64,000 bases of DNA, taken from assembly GCA_038210445.1 (NCBI GenBank), contig JBBQWQ010000039.1, positions 9,036 through 73,035 of the forward strand, given 5' to 3'. The position numbers and the translations under genes were made by a program. The first letter of the stretch is position 1. Every line of letters starts with the position of its first letter. The DNA is from JABFRG01 sp038210445 (lineage in GTDB: Bacteria; Myxococcota_A; Polyangia; Polyangiales; Polyangiaceae). The notes beneath the pieces are model-generated. The model was not told where the DNA came from. It worked only from the letters and a program-made list of their open reading frames with translations, and ran no database searches. Positions 17,397 through 25,219 of this stretch are shown here, piece after piece.

Positions 17397-18560
17397 ATGG
17401 CGAGGTTGCGATGGAGCACCGGCGGCGAATCGCACGGGCCGGGGCTGACCGCGATGATGGAAGGGATCCCGGCCGGGCTCCGCATCCTGGCGGCCGACGT
17501 GGATGGTGATCTGGGGCGGCGGCAGCGGGGCTACGGCCGCGGCGGCCGCATGAAGATCGAGCAGGATCGCGTCACCTTCCTGGGCGGCGTGCGCGACGGC
17601 GAGACCCTCGGGTCGCCGATCGTGATGGCGGTGTCGAACCGCGACTACGCCAACTGGGTGGACCGCATGTCGCCAGAGCCGCTCCCCTCCCCGCCCGAGG
17701 CCTTGACCCGGCCGCGACCGGGCCATGCAGACCTGGCCGGCGGCCTCAAGTACGACCGGCGCGATTTGCGCGACATTCTGGAGCGCGCAAGCGCGCGCGA
17801 GACCGCGTGCCGCACGGCGGTGGGCGCGGTGTGCCGGCGTCTTCTCGCGGAGCTGGGCATCGAGGTGTTTGCCCACGTCTTGCGCATCGGCGACGTGGTG
17901 GCCCACACCGAGGCAGACTACGCCGAGGTCCGCGATCGTGCGCGCGCCTCCGACCTTGCGTGCGCCGATGCCGGCGCCGAGGTGCGGATGCGCGAGGCCA
18001 TCCACGCGGCCTCACACGACGGCGACACGCTGGGCGGCGTGGTCGAGGTGGTGGCGCTGGGGCTGCCGCCTGGGCTCGGAAGCCACGTGCAGTGGGATCG
18101 CAAGCTCGACGGCCGGTTGGCCCAGGCGCTCATGAGCATTCCCGCCATCAAGGGCGTCGAGATTGGCGACGGCTTCGCTGCGGCGACGCGGCGCGGGTCC
18201 ACTGTGCACGATCCCATTGGCTACGACGCCAAGAGCGGGCGCTTCACCCGGCCCTCGAACCACGCCGGCGGCCTCGAAGGCGGCATCAGCAACGGCGAAC
18301 CTTTGGTGTGCCGCGCGGCCATGAAGCCCATCTCGACGCTGCGCCGCGCGCTGCCGAGCGTCGACGTGGCCACCAAGGAACCCTTCGAGGCGGCCTTCGA
18401 GCGCAGCGACATCTGCGCGGTGGCCGCCGCCGGGGTGGTCGCCGAGGCCATGATGCTCGCCACGCTGGCCGACGCGGTGCTGGAAAAGTTCGGCTCCGAC
18501 TCCCTGCGCGAGCTCTTGCGAAATGTGGCCGCGTACCGTGAGCAGCTCTGCCAGTATTGA
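17397..18560 (+). CDS. aroC: Chorismate synthase
   Basis: Converts 5-enolpyruvylshikimate-3-phosphate to chorismate using reduced FMN, the last step of the shikimate pathway. Motifs: LRWSTGGESHGPGLTAMMEG at the N-terminus, RRQRGYGRGGRMKIEQDRV, RPGHADLAGGLKYDRRDLRD, ERASARETACRTAVGAV, and SNHAGGLEGGISNGEPLV. 387 residues, normal for the family. The ATG at 17397 begins the conserved sequence; an upstream GTG (17358) adds no conserved residues. It is followed after 3 nt by the aroK-aroB fusion, forming an aromatic biosynthesis operon. Confidence 0.97.
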   Translation: MARLRWSTGGESHGPGLTAMMEGIPAGLRILAADVDGDLGRRQRGYGRGGRMKIEQDRVTFLGGVRDGETLGSPIVMAVSNRDYANWVDRMSPEPLPSPPEALTRPRPGHADLAGGLKYDRRDLRDILERASARETACRTAVGAVCRRLLAELGIEVFAHVLRIGDVVAHTEADYAEVRDRARASDLACADAGAEVRMREAIHAASHDGDTLGGVVEVVALGLPPGLGSHVQWDRKLDGRLAQALMSIPAIKGVEIGDGFAAATRRGSTVHDPIGYDAKSGRFTRPSNHAGGLEGGISNGEPLVCRAAMKPISTLRRALPSVDVATKEPFEAAFERSDICAVAAAGVVAEAMMLATLADAVLEKFGSDSLRELLRNVAAYREQLCQY

Positions 18561-18563
18561 GGC

Positions 18564-20165
18564 GTGCATAGCGTTTTTTTGAGCGGGCTCATGGGCAGCG
18601 GCAAGTCTACCCTGGGCGCCCTGGTCGCGGCCCGGCTGGGTCTGCCCTTCGTCGACACCGATCGCGAGATCGAACGCGAGGCGGGTCGCTCGGTGGCGGA
18701 GCTCTTCGCGCAAGAAGGCGAGCCGGCCTTTCGCGGCCGGGAACGCGCGGTAGCGCTCCGCTTCGTGAGCGACGGCGCGGCGCGGGTGGTGGCGTTCGGG
18801 GGCGGCGTTGTGATGAGCGACGAGGTGCGCCACGCGGCCCTGGACGCCGGCACCTTGGTGACGCTCCGGGCCGCCACCGAAACGCTGGTGGCGCGCACCA
18901 CATCCGTAGGGGCGGCGCGGCCTCTCCTGGGCGCCGGCGCCATTGAGGCGCGGCTGCGTCTGCGCGAGCTTTCGCGCGCGCGGGCAGCGGCCTACGCCGA
19001 GTGCCACGGGACGGTGAGTACCGATCAGCCGGTGGACGCCGCAGTGGATCAGGTGCTCCAGATCGTCGCGCGCCGGCCCATCGCCATGCCGCTCGGGGAG
19101 CGCAGCTACGTGGTCGACGTGGTCGATGGCGACCCCTCGCGGAGCACCGAGGCCATTGCGGCGCTCCGCCCGTCGTCTCTCATCGTGATCACCGACGCCA
19201 ACGTCGCCGAGGCGCGCAAAGACGACCTCGCGTCGCTGCTCAGGGCTGGTCTCGCCCCGAGCCGCGTGGTCACGCTTCCGCCCGGCGAGGTGCACAAGAC
19301 GCTTCCGCAGGTCGCAGCCATCTGGGACGCGGCGCTCGGGCAGGGCATCGATCGAAACGCGGTGGTGATCACCCTCGGTGGCGGTGTGGTGGGCGACATG
19401 GGCGGGTTCGCCGCATCCACCTTGCTGCGGGGCATTCGATTCGTGCAGCTTCCCACCACCCTCCTCGCCATGGTCGATGCCTCGGTGGGCGGCAAGACCG
19501 GCTTCGATCATCAGGCCGGCAAGAACCTGGTCGGAACCTTTCACCAGCCGAGCCACGTGGTGGCCGATCTTGCGCACCTGACAACCTTGCCGGTGCGGGA
19601 AGTGCGCGCGGGCCTGGCCGAGGTGGTGAAGATCGCCCTCACCTGCGACGCCCCGTTCTTCGAGGACCTGGAGCGCGCAGGGCGTGCGCTGCTGGAGGAC
19701 CGCACGCATCTCCAGGCGGTGGTGCGCCGGGCCATCGAGCTCAAGGCCTGGGTGGTGCGCCAGGACGAGCGCGAAGCCGGTCTCCGCGAGGTGCTCAACT
19801 TTGGCCACACCATCGGGCACGCCCTTGAATCTGGTGCAGAGTACACGCAAATACTCCACGGCGAGGCTATCGCCATGGGAATGGTGGCGGAGCTGGCACT
19901 GGGCGAACGTCTAGGCCTCTCGCCGAGCGGTCTTCGGGAGCGGACGGCGCGCCTGCTGGAAGCGTTGGGCTTGCGCGCGGAGCCCTCGAACGCCGAATTG
20001 GCCGACGCGCGGCCCTTCCTGAGCGCCGATAAGAAGCGACGCGGCACCCACGTTCGGGTGCCCCTCCCCTCTGCTGTAGGCGCTTGTACGGTGCATCCAT
20101 TGGAGCTCGCGCTGCTGGAAGATGGACCGAATTTTGGCTCTTTGCCTTCGGCGCCCGTACCATGA
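18564..20165 (+). CDS. aroKB: Shikimate kinase / 3-dehydroquinate synthase fusion (AroKB)
   Basis: One 533-residue polypeptide joins two shikimate-pathway enzymes. Residues 1-165 are shikimate kinase: Walker A GLMGSGKSTLG, shikimate-binding DTDREIE, and FGGGVV. Residues about 175-515 are 3-dehydroquinate synthase: ITLGGGVVGDMGGFAASTLL, PTTLLAMVDASVGGKTGFDH, the metal-binding region NFGHTIGHALES and HGEAIAMGM, and the Lys-rich DKKRRG. The fusion catalyses steps 2 and 5 of the pathway. It starts with GTG 3 nt after the aroC stop. No frameshift or internal stop separates the two domains, so the fusion is real. Confidence 0.96.
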   Translation: MHSVFLSGLMGSGKSTLGALVAARLGLPFVDTDREIEREAGRSVAELFAQEGEPAFRGRERAVALRFVSDGAARVVAFGGGVVMSDEVRHAALDAGTLVTLRAATETLVARTTSVGAARPLLGAGAIEARLRLRELSRARAAAYAECHGTVSTDQPVDAAVDQVLQIVARRPIAMPLGERSYVVDVVDGDPSRSTEAIAALRPSSLIVITDANVAEARKDDLASLLRAGLAPSRVVTLPPGEVHKTLPQVAAIWDAALGQGIDRNAVVITLGGGVVGDMGGFAASTLLRGIRFVQLPTTLLAMVDASVGGKTGFDHQAGKNLVGTFHQPSHVVADLAHLTTLPVREVRAGLAEVVKIALTCDAPFFEDLERAGRALLEDRTHLQAVVRRAIELKAWVVRQDEREAGLREVLNFGHTIGHALESGAEYTQILHGEAIAMGMVAELALGERLGLSPSGLRERTARLLEALGLRAEPSNAELADARPFLSADKKRRGTHVRVPLPSAVGACTVHPLELALLEDGPNFGSLPSAPVP

Positions 20166-20202
20166 CCTTGCGGCTTCGGATCCCCGAGGCCTTGGAGGAG
20201 TC

Positions 20203-20946
20203 ATGGGAAGCGTGTTCAAACACTTGTTCGGAGTAGGCGCAGCGGCTGCCGTTGTGCTGACGCTGTCGACGGCCTGCGAGACGAACAACCAGTCGTTGGT
20301 CGTCCAGGGGCAGATTCCTCCCGTCGTCGTAGACGGCTTGTGCACCTACGCCCCTGGGGACACCTTCCTCACCGGTCCAACCGTTGACGTCGCCTTCGCG
20401 GATACCTATATCGGCCACTTCGCGGTGCTCAGCCAGTTCGTGGCGCGCAAGGAAGATCAGGTTCCCCGCGCCGAGTCCAACACCGTGAGCGTTACCGGCG
20501 CCGAAGTTCGCGTGACGGATGGGGTCGGCGGAGAGCTGGGAGCGTTCACGACGCTCGTGAGCACCACGCTCATCACGCCTGCAGAGGTGAGCAGCGTCCC
20601 GGTCACGCTGGTGCCGCCCACCGTTTCGGCGCGCCTGCGCAACGAGCTCAAGGTAGGAGAGAAGCGTCAGCTGGTCATCCTATTCAAGTTGTTCGGTCAG
20701 ACCTTGGGCAACAAGAGCATCGAGAGCAGCGAGTTCCAGTTCGTCATCACGGCAACGCGCGGAGGCCTTGTGACGTTCCCCGGCGACAGTGACGACCCGA
20801 CCATCCCAGGCCGCGACTGCAACCTCGCCACGAAGACGAGTGGGGACGCCAACGTATGCGATGTCGGAGCGGACTTTCCGTTCACATGCACGTTGTGCCG
20901 CTTGCGCTTGGGGGCGTCGAACCCTCTCTGCGCGCCGACCCCCTGA
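20203..20946 (+). CDS. Hypothetical lipoprotein
   Basis: A 247-residue predicted lipoprotein. I chose the ATG at 20203, preceded by GGAGG; upstream in-frame codons overlap the aroKB end. The signal peptide AAAAVVLTLSTACETNN ends in a lipobox. The mature protein is beta-rich, with a Cys cluster at its C-terminus (CNLATKTSGDANVC, CTLCRLRLGASNPLC). Third-position GC is a little lower than that of neighbouring genes. No family recognised. It is followed by another exported protein 62 bp downstream. Confidence 0.8.
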   Translation: MGSVFKHLFGVGAAAAVVLTLSTACETNNQSLVVQGQIPPVVVDGLCTYAPGDTFLTGPTVDVAFADTYIGHFAVLSQFVARKEDQVPRAESNTVSVTGAEVRVTDGVGGELGAFTTLVSTTLITPAEVSSVPVTLVPPTVSARLRNELKVGEKRQLVILFKLFGQTLGNKSIESSEFQFVITATRGGLVTFPGDSDDPTIPGRDCNLATKTSGDANVCDVGADFPFTCTLCRLRLGASNPLCAPTP

Positions 20947-21008
20947 AGGTTCTTTGCGCGAACGAGGTCGTTGTCTCGAACGACCCAAAGGAGCAAGGTA
21001 GGCGGCGC

Positions 21009-21596
21009 ATGAAGCGTCGCTCCTTGCTTCTCTCCTTTTGTGTGGCCGCGCTGCCCTGCGCGGTGGCGCTCACGTCGCGCCCGGCGAGCGCCGACCCGCA
21101 GACCTCGGTGGCCCTGACCATCGGCGGCGGCGCGGCCGACTTGCGCACCTCGCCCCGGCCGGTCTTCCACCTCGGCGGCTGGGCCGACATCCTGTTCTTT
21201 CGCAAGCGCGATTCAGACATGGCCCTGGGCCCGTACCTTTCGGTCGACACTGCGGCGTTCGACACCTTTCACGTGGGCGGCGGTCTGAGCTGGCTCGTGC
21301 CGCTGGGCAGTCCGGTGCTGGTGGTGTCTGGGGGAGCGCTCGCCCAGAAGTCTGCCTTCGGCTGGGAGCCCGCACTGCAGACGGCGCTGTTCTTCGGCTC
21401 TCGGAGCTTCAACTTCCACTCCGTCTATGGCTTCGCCCTCGGCGGATTCGTGCAGGGACGGCTGGGCCTGGGAGGGCTCGACGGGACCCGGCAGGCCGAC
21501 GTGGTGGGCGGCCTCCAGGTCGACGTCGCGATCCTGGGGCTTCCCTTCGTGCTCCTCTATCAGGGGCTACGCGGACGACCGGCCACCATCCGCTGA
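21009..21596 (+). CDS. Exported beta-rich protein, possible outer-membrane barrel
   Basis: A 195-residue protein with signal peptide (LLLSFCVAALPCAVALTS, cleavage near PASA-DP). The mature region alternates hydrophobic and polar residues and is rich in Gly and aromatics (HLGGWADILFFRKRDSD, then NFHSVYGFALGGFVQGRL), consistent with a small outer-membrane beta-barrel. The ATG at 21009 is used; earlier in-frame codons lie in the preceding spacer and show no signal peptide. Possibly in an operon with the lipoprotein at 20203-20946. The parS-like region begins immediately downstream. Confidence 0.75.
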   Translation: MKRRSLLLSFCVAALPCAVALTSRPASADPQTSVALTIGGGAADLRTSPRPVFHLGGWADILFFRKRDSDMALGPYLSVDTAAFDTFHVGGGLSWLVPLGSPVLVVSGGALAQKSAFGWEPALQTALFFGSRSFNFHSVYGFALGGFVQGRLGLGGLDGTRQADVVGGLQVDVAILGLPFVLLYQGLRGRPATIR

Positions 21597-21598
21597 AG

Positions 21599-21632
21599 GA
21601 GCCGGCTCAAGGCGCGAGGTGTGGCCCGGCTC
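21599..21632 (+). terminator. Hairpin downstream of the exported-protein gene
   Basis: GAGCCGG (21599-21605) pairs with CCGGCTC (21626-21632), giving a 7-bp perfect stem with a 20-nt loop, 3 bp after the stop codon. There is no T-run, so factor-independent termination is uncertain. The first parS-like site starts right after it. Confidence 0.4.
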
Positions 21633-21648
21633 TGTTTCACGTGAAACG
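21633..21648. promoter_or_regulatory. parS: parS site 1
   Basis: TGTTTCACGTGAAACG: a full 14-bp GTTTCACGTGAAAC palindrome, with one outer mismatch to the 16-bp consensus. Confidence 0.85.
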
Positions 21649-21728
21649 GGCCACCCGACCCCACGCATCACGGACACCTCCGCCATGCGCGCGACGCTCC
21701 ACCCCAGGGTGTGCGCAGTACGCCAACC

Positions 21729-21744
21729 CGTTTCACGTGAAACA
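21729..21744. promoter_or_regulatory. parS: parS site 2
   Basis: CGTTTCACGTGAAACA: full 14-bp core, located 96 bp from site 1. Confidence 0.85.
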
Positions 21745-21994
21745 ACCCGCCCCATCCGCCCTGTTCGCGGGCCCCGAGCGCACACTTCGTCCAGCGAACC
21801 CGAAGCGCCGGCCGGGACCGCCGCGCACCCCGGGCACCTCGGGACCCCACATGCGCCTTCCATCACCTGCTCCGGCCGCACACCTCCCTGCGAGACCCCC
21901 GCTCTGCGAAGAAGGTTGCCACGACAGCCACCGTGGGGCCCTGCGCCGCCAAGCGGCCAGGCGCCTGCCCGATATGCGCGGGTCAGCCCCCACC

Positions 21995-22010
21995 CGTTCC
22001 ACGTGAAACA
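21995..22010. promoter_or_regulatory. parS: parS site 3
   Basis: CGTTCCACGTGAAACA: the GTTCCACGTGAAAC variant, which is also the classical Bacillus form of parS. Confidence 0.8.
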
Positions 22011-22105
22011 ACCCCGCCGCATCCGCTCTCGTCGCCGCCGCCGGGCGAGCGCATCACGGCAACCTCCGCCACCCGCGCGACGTCTCCCCTGCCAACGCCC
22101 ACGCC

Positions 22106-22121
22106 CGTTTCACGTGCAACG
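22106..22121. promoter_or_regulatory. parS: parS site 4 (degenerate)
   Basis: CGTTTCACGTGCAACG: one change in the right half of the 14-bp core (AAA to CAA); possibly weaker binding. Confidence 0.6.
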
Positions 22122-22334
22122 CTCCACGTTCGAGGTGGCTCAGCTGCCCCGGCAACCGACCTCCGCCGCGCCGCCAGCGCCTCCGGGGCTCCGCGCATGC
22201 GGAATGTGTTCCTCCGGCCACCTCGACGCTCGCCGCCCGCGGTGCCAAGGACCATGGGCACCTGGGGAGGAGCCCCGCAGCCGCGCGACGTCGCACCATC
22301 CTGCTGTGCGCCGTGCGACGTAGGTGACTGGAGA

Positions 22335-22490
22335 TTCTCGTGAGCCACGTGATTCTTCGGGTCCGGTCGACTGCGCGGCGGCGGAGCGCCAAGCAGGAGC
22401 CTGAGGGCCTTTGCCCGAGACCGAGGGGGGTGCGTGAGGACGGGGTGCGAAGGCATCCCACAGGTATCGGCCAAAGGCCCTCAGTCTCCT
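22335..22490 (+). repeat. Structured repeat copy B: near-perfect 28-nt-arm hairpin inside the parS cluster
   Basis: Homologous to 11645-11841, including the 5' flank GCGCCAAGCAGGA (22387-22399). Arms 22395-22422 and 22463-22490 pair at 25 of 28 positions around a 40-nt loop. The arm core is CTGAGGGCCTTTG against CAAAGGCCCTCAG. Compared with copy A, the two central TT/AA pairs are CC/GG here, so both arms changed together and the stem is kept. The loop is about half the length of that in copy A. The 3' arm ends 4 bp before parS site 5. The strand given is arbitrary. Confidence 0.75.
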
Positions 22491-22494
22491 CGCC

Positions 22495-22510
22495 AGTTCC
22501 ACGTGAAAGA
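22495..22510. promoter_or_regulatory. parS: parS site 5 (degenerate)
   Basis: AGTTCCACGTGAAAGA: core with GTTCC on the left and GAAAG on the right, so the outer pair is broken. It lies 4 bp after the structured repeat. Confidence 0.6.
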
Positions 22511-22711
22511 ACCCCGCCGCATCCGCTCTCCTCGCCGCCCGGAAGGAACACCCCACCGCCCGGCCCGCTTCCGGGTCTCTACGCGAGCGGAATGTGCTCG
22601 GTCGGCCACCTCGACTCTCTTTCCCGCGAGCGCCAGGCACCATGGGCTCGTCCGGAGCCCCGACATCGGCGCGGTGTGGCGCCACCCCAGGTGTGCGCCG
22701 TACCCCCAACC

Positions 22712-22727
22712 CGTTTCACGTGAAACA
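22712..22727. promoter_or_regulatory. parS: parS site 6
   Basis: CGTTTCACGTGAAACA: full 14-bp core, followed by the same CCGCCGCATCCGCTCTC block that follows site 3. Confidence 0.85.
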
Positions 22728-23021
22728 ACCCCGCCGCATCCGCTCTCCTCGCCGGCCCTGGCCGCACACCACCGCGCCGCCCCCGCTTCCGTGTCGAAGG
22801 CGAGCGGGGTGCGGTCGTCCCGCTAACCCGAAGCGCTCCGCCCCGAGCTCCGCTCATCGAAGGTGAGTCGGCAGCCCAAACGTCCGTGGTCCAATCCGCT
22901 CTCCTCACGTGCCCTGACCCCGCACTCCGCGACACCCCGATGCGCAACGAAGCCCCGGCATCCGCACCGCACCCTACCAAGCGGCGAGCAGCCAGCTTGC
23001 TATGCGCGGGCCACCCCCACC

Positions 23022-23037
23022 CGTTTCACGTGAAACA
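23022..23037. promoter_or_regulatory. parS: parS site 7
   Basis: CGTTTCACGTGAAACA: full 14-bp core, 54 bp upstream of the zapA start and therefore overlapping its likely promoter region. Confidence 0.85.
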
Positions 23038-23091
23038 CCCGGACCGCGAGCGCCGCCCTGCTGCGGCAAAAGTGCTAGCTTGCGCACCATC

Positions 23092-23388
23092 ATGGCTTCC
23101 CCCGTCGTAGAGCTCCGCGTCGCCGGCCAGGTCTTCAAGGTCGTCAGCTCCGAAAGCCCCGAAGCGCTGGCCGACCTGGCCCGCGAGGTCGACGCCCGGG
23201 TGACCAAGCTCGTGCCGAAGGGCCGCACCATCCCCCAGAACGCGGTGCTCCTGGCCGCCATCGCCCTGGTGCACGAGCTGCGCGAAGAGCGCGCCACCCG
23301 CGAGGAGCTCGAGAAGAAGACCCGCGACGTTCTCCGCCGCGCCCTCTCGCGCATCGACCGGGCCCTCGAAGAGACGTCCGAGGCCTGA
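23092..23388 (+). CDS. zapA: Cell division protein ZapA
   Basis: A 98-residue protein of the ZapA family, which binds FtsZ and bundles its protofilaments at midcell. The N-terminal beta-hairpin VELRVAGQVFKVVSSESPEA and the helix LADLAREVDARVTKLVPKG match ZapA. The C-terminal half is a long charged helix (HELREERATREELEKKTRDV) suited to coiled-coil dimerisation. The ATG at 23092 is chosen because the conserved domain begins there; upstream in-frame codons lie in the parS region. It is followed 11 nt later by bioF. Confidence 0.87.
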   Translation: MASPVVELRVAGQVFKVVSSESPEALADLAREVDARVTKLVPKGRTIPQNAVLLAAIALVHELREERATREELEKKTRDVLRRALSRIDRALEETSEA

Positions 23389-23399
23389 GCGTCCCATCG

Positions 23400-24524
23400 A
23401 TGCCGCTCCCCCCCTCGCACCGGCCGCTCCCGTTCCTCACCGAAGCCCTCGAAGGGCGGCGCCGAGAGGGGCTCTTGCGTGAACCGCTTCCGCTGCCCTA
23501 CCCCGCTCGCTCGTTCTCGTCGAACGACTACCTGGGCTTCGCGCACGACGCGGTAGAAGCATCGGGTCCGGCCGGCGCCGGCGCATCGCGCCTGGTGGCT
23601 GGCGACCACGCACCCGCGCAGAATCTCGAGAGCGCTCTCGGCGCGTGGCTCGGCCTGCCCGGCGTGCTCCTCTTCACCAGCGGCTACGCGGCCAACGTGG
23701 GCACGGTCTCGGCGCTGGCCACGCGTAGCGATCGCGTCCTCAGCGACGCCATGAACCATGCCTCGCTCATCGACGGCCTACGTCTCTCCGGCGCCCGCAA
23801 CGAGGTGTTCCCACACAACGATCTCCAGGCCCTCGAAGCCCTCCTCGAGCACCCCGCGAAAGCGGGCCCAGCGCCCCGTCGCACCTTCGTGGTGGCCGAG
23901 TCGTACTACAGCATGGACGCCGACGGCCCCGACCTCCGAGGTCTGCGCGACCTGTGCGATGCGAAGGGCGCCGTGCTCGTGCTCGACGAGACGCACGCAC
24001 TCGGCGTGTTCGGACCGCAAGGTCGAGGCCTGGCCGCGGCGGCGGGCGTCGTCCCCGATGTGCTCATGGGCGCGCTCGGCAAAGCCTTCGGGGTGCAAGG
24101 GGGCTTCGCCGCCGGAGCGCCGGAGCTTCGCGCCTGGCTGTGGAACGCGGCACGCTCCTTCGTGTACTCCACCGGCATCTCGCCCTTGCTCGCCACCGTC
24201 GCTCGGGCGCGACTGGCGCAGGTGCAAAGCGGCGACGCACTCCGCGAGAACCTCACCCGCGTGGCCCACCAGCTTCGTCATGCGCTCACCGACCTGGGGG
24301 TAGTGCCCTTGGGCCACGGGCCCATCGTGCCCTGGGTGCTCGGCGATGAAGGCCGCGCTACGGCACTGGCGGCCGGACTGCGGGAGCAGGGGTTTCACGT
24401 CCAGGCGATTCGCCCGCCCACGGTGCCGCCGGGCACGAGCCGACTGCGGCTCACGGTCACCGCGCGCCACACGCACCAAGACATCCTCGACCTGGCCTCG
24501 GCCATAAGGAGAACGCTGCCGTGA
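23400..24524 (+). CDS. bioF: 8-amino-7-oxononanoate synthase
   Basis: PLP-dependent condensation of pimeloyl-ACP/CoA with alanine, the first committed step of biotin ring assembly. 374 residues with FSSNDYLGFAHD at the N-terminus, ASRLVAGDHAPAQNLE (substrate loop), LVLDETHALGVFGPQGRG, and the PLP lysine Lys228 in GALGKAFGVQGG. The tail SRLRLTVTARHTHQDI is typical. Its stop overlaps the bioD GTG (GTGA), so translation is coupled. Confidence 0.93.
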   Translation: MPLPPSHRPLPFLTEALEGRRREGLLREPLPLPYPARSFSSNDYLGFAHDAVEASGPAGAGASRLVAGDHAPAQNLESALGAWLGLPGVLLFTSGYAANVGTVSALATRSDRVLSDAMNHASLIDGLRLSGARNEVFPHNDLQALEALLEHPAKAGPAPRRTFVVAESYYSMDADGPDLRGLRDLCDAKGAVLVLDETHALGVFGPQGRGLAAAAGVVPDVLMGALGKAFGVQGGFAAGAPELRAWLWNAARSFVYSTGISPLLATVARARLAQVQSGDALRENLTRVAHQLRHALTDLGVVPLGHGPIVPWVLGDEGRATALAAGLREQGFHVQAIRPPTVPPGTSRLRLTVTARHTHQDILDLASAIRRTLP

Positions 24525-25219
24525 CCATCATCGCCATCGCTGGAACCGGAACGGGCATCGGCAAGAGTCACGTCGCGGTCGCGCTTCTCATGGCCATGAG
24601 GGTCCACGCACGCGTGGTCGGCTGGAAGCCGGTGGAGAGCGGCGTTGTCGGCTCCGAGGGCGCCGACGAAGCACGACTCCGGGCGGCGGGCTCGGTCGCG
24701 GGGCCTCCCACGCTTCGCCTCCGGCAGCCGCTCTCTCCGCACCTGGCGGCCCGGCGCGAGAACATCGTCCTCGATGCGCGCGCTTTCGCCGACACCGCAG
24801 CGCAGCTGGCAACCACCCACGACGCGGTGGTGGTGGAGGTGGCCGGCGGGCTGTTCTCACCGCTCACCGACGAGATGACCAACGCCACTTGGCTGCGCAC
24901 CCTCAAGAACATGCCGCGCATCGTGCTGGTAGCCCCGGATCGCCTGGGCGTGCTGCACGACACCTACGCCACGGTGCGCGCGGCCGCCGCCGAAGGACTC
25001 ACCATCGACACCGTGGTGCTGTCGGCCCCCGAGACCGCCGACGAGTCCACCGGCACCAACGCGGGCGAGCTCGCGCGGCACATCTCCGCATACGTGTATT
25101 CTACACACATCATCATGGCGCCCCGTAAGGCTCCGAGCGACCTTTCGGCCGACCCCGCCATCGTCGCCCTGGCCGCCCGCGTGCTCCCGCCCCGAAGCGC
25201 CGCGACGCTCAGCTCTTGA
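24521..25219 (+). CDS. bioD: Dethiobiotin synthetase
   Basis: ATP-dependent carboxylation and ring closure of 7,8-diaminononanoate to dethiobiotin. Walker A is GTGTGIGKSHVAVALL near the N-terminus; VVGWKPVESGVVGSEG and VVEVAGGLFSPLTDE match the family, and PRIVLVAPDRLGVLHDT the downstream region. The gene starts with GTG inside the bioF stop and is 232 residues long. Its 3' end overlaps the convergent ABC ATPase gene by 11 bp. bioA and bioB are not in the window. Confidence 0.92.
   Translation: MTIIAIAGTGTGIGKSHVAVALLMAMRVHARVVGWKPVESGVVGSEGADEARLRAAGSVAGPPTLRLRQPLSPHLAARRENIVLDARAFADTAAQLATTHDAVVVEVAGGLFSPLTDEMTNATWLRTLKNMPRIVLVAPDRLGVLHDTYATVRAAAAEGLTIDTVVLSAPETADESTGTNAGELARHISAYVYSTHIIMAPRKAPSDLSADPAIVALAARVLPPRSAATLSS

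Larger units (their letters stand above)
21633..23037. other. Centromere-like cluster of seven parS-type sites
   Basis: This 1.4-kb non-coding stretch contains seven copies of, or close matches to, the parS palindrome (consensus TGTTTCACGTGAAACA). Four have the exact core GTTTCACGTGAAAC and three have one to three mismatches. Flanks are duplicated: AACAACCCCGCCGCATCCGC or close variants follow the sites at 21995, 22495 and 22712, and other matched blocks occur at 21661/22049, 21711/22692 and 21974/23001. Frames in this region are short or chance. ParB spreads from such sites and, with ParA, segregates the origin region. No parA or parB gene is in the window. Confidence 0.85.

Noticed and set aside
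21599..23090. Short ORFs of 60-300 codons in the parS region on both strands
   Set aside because: Their translations are low-complexity Pro/Arg/Ser and follow the repeat structure; none has a credible start or motif.
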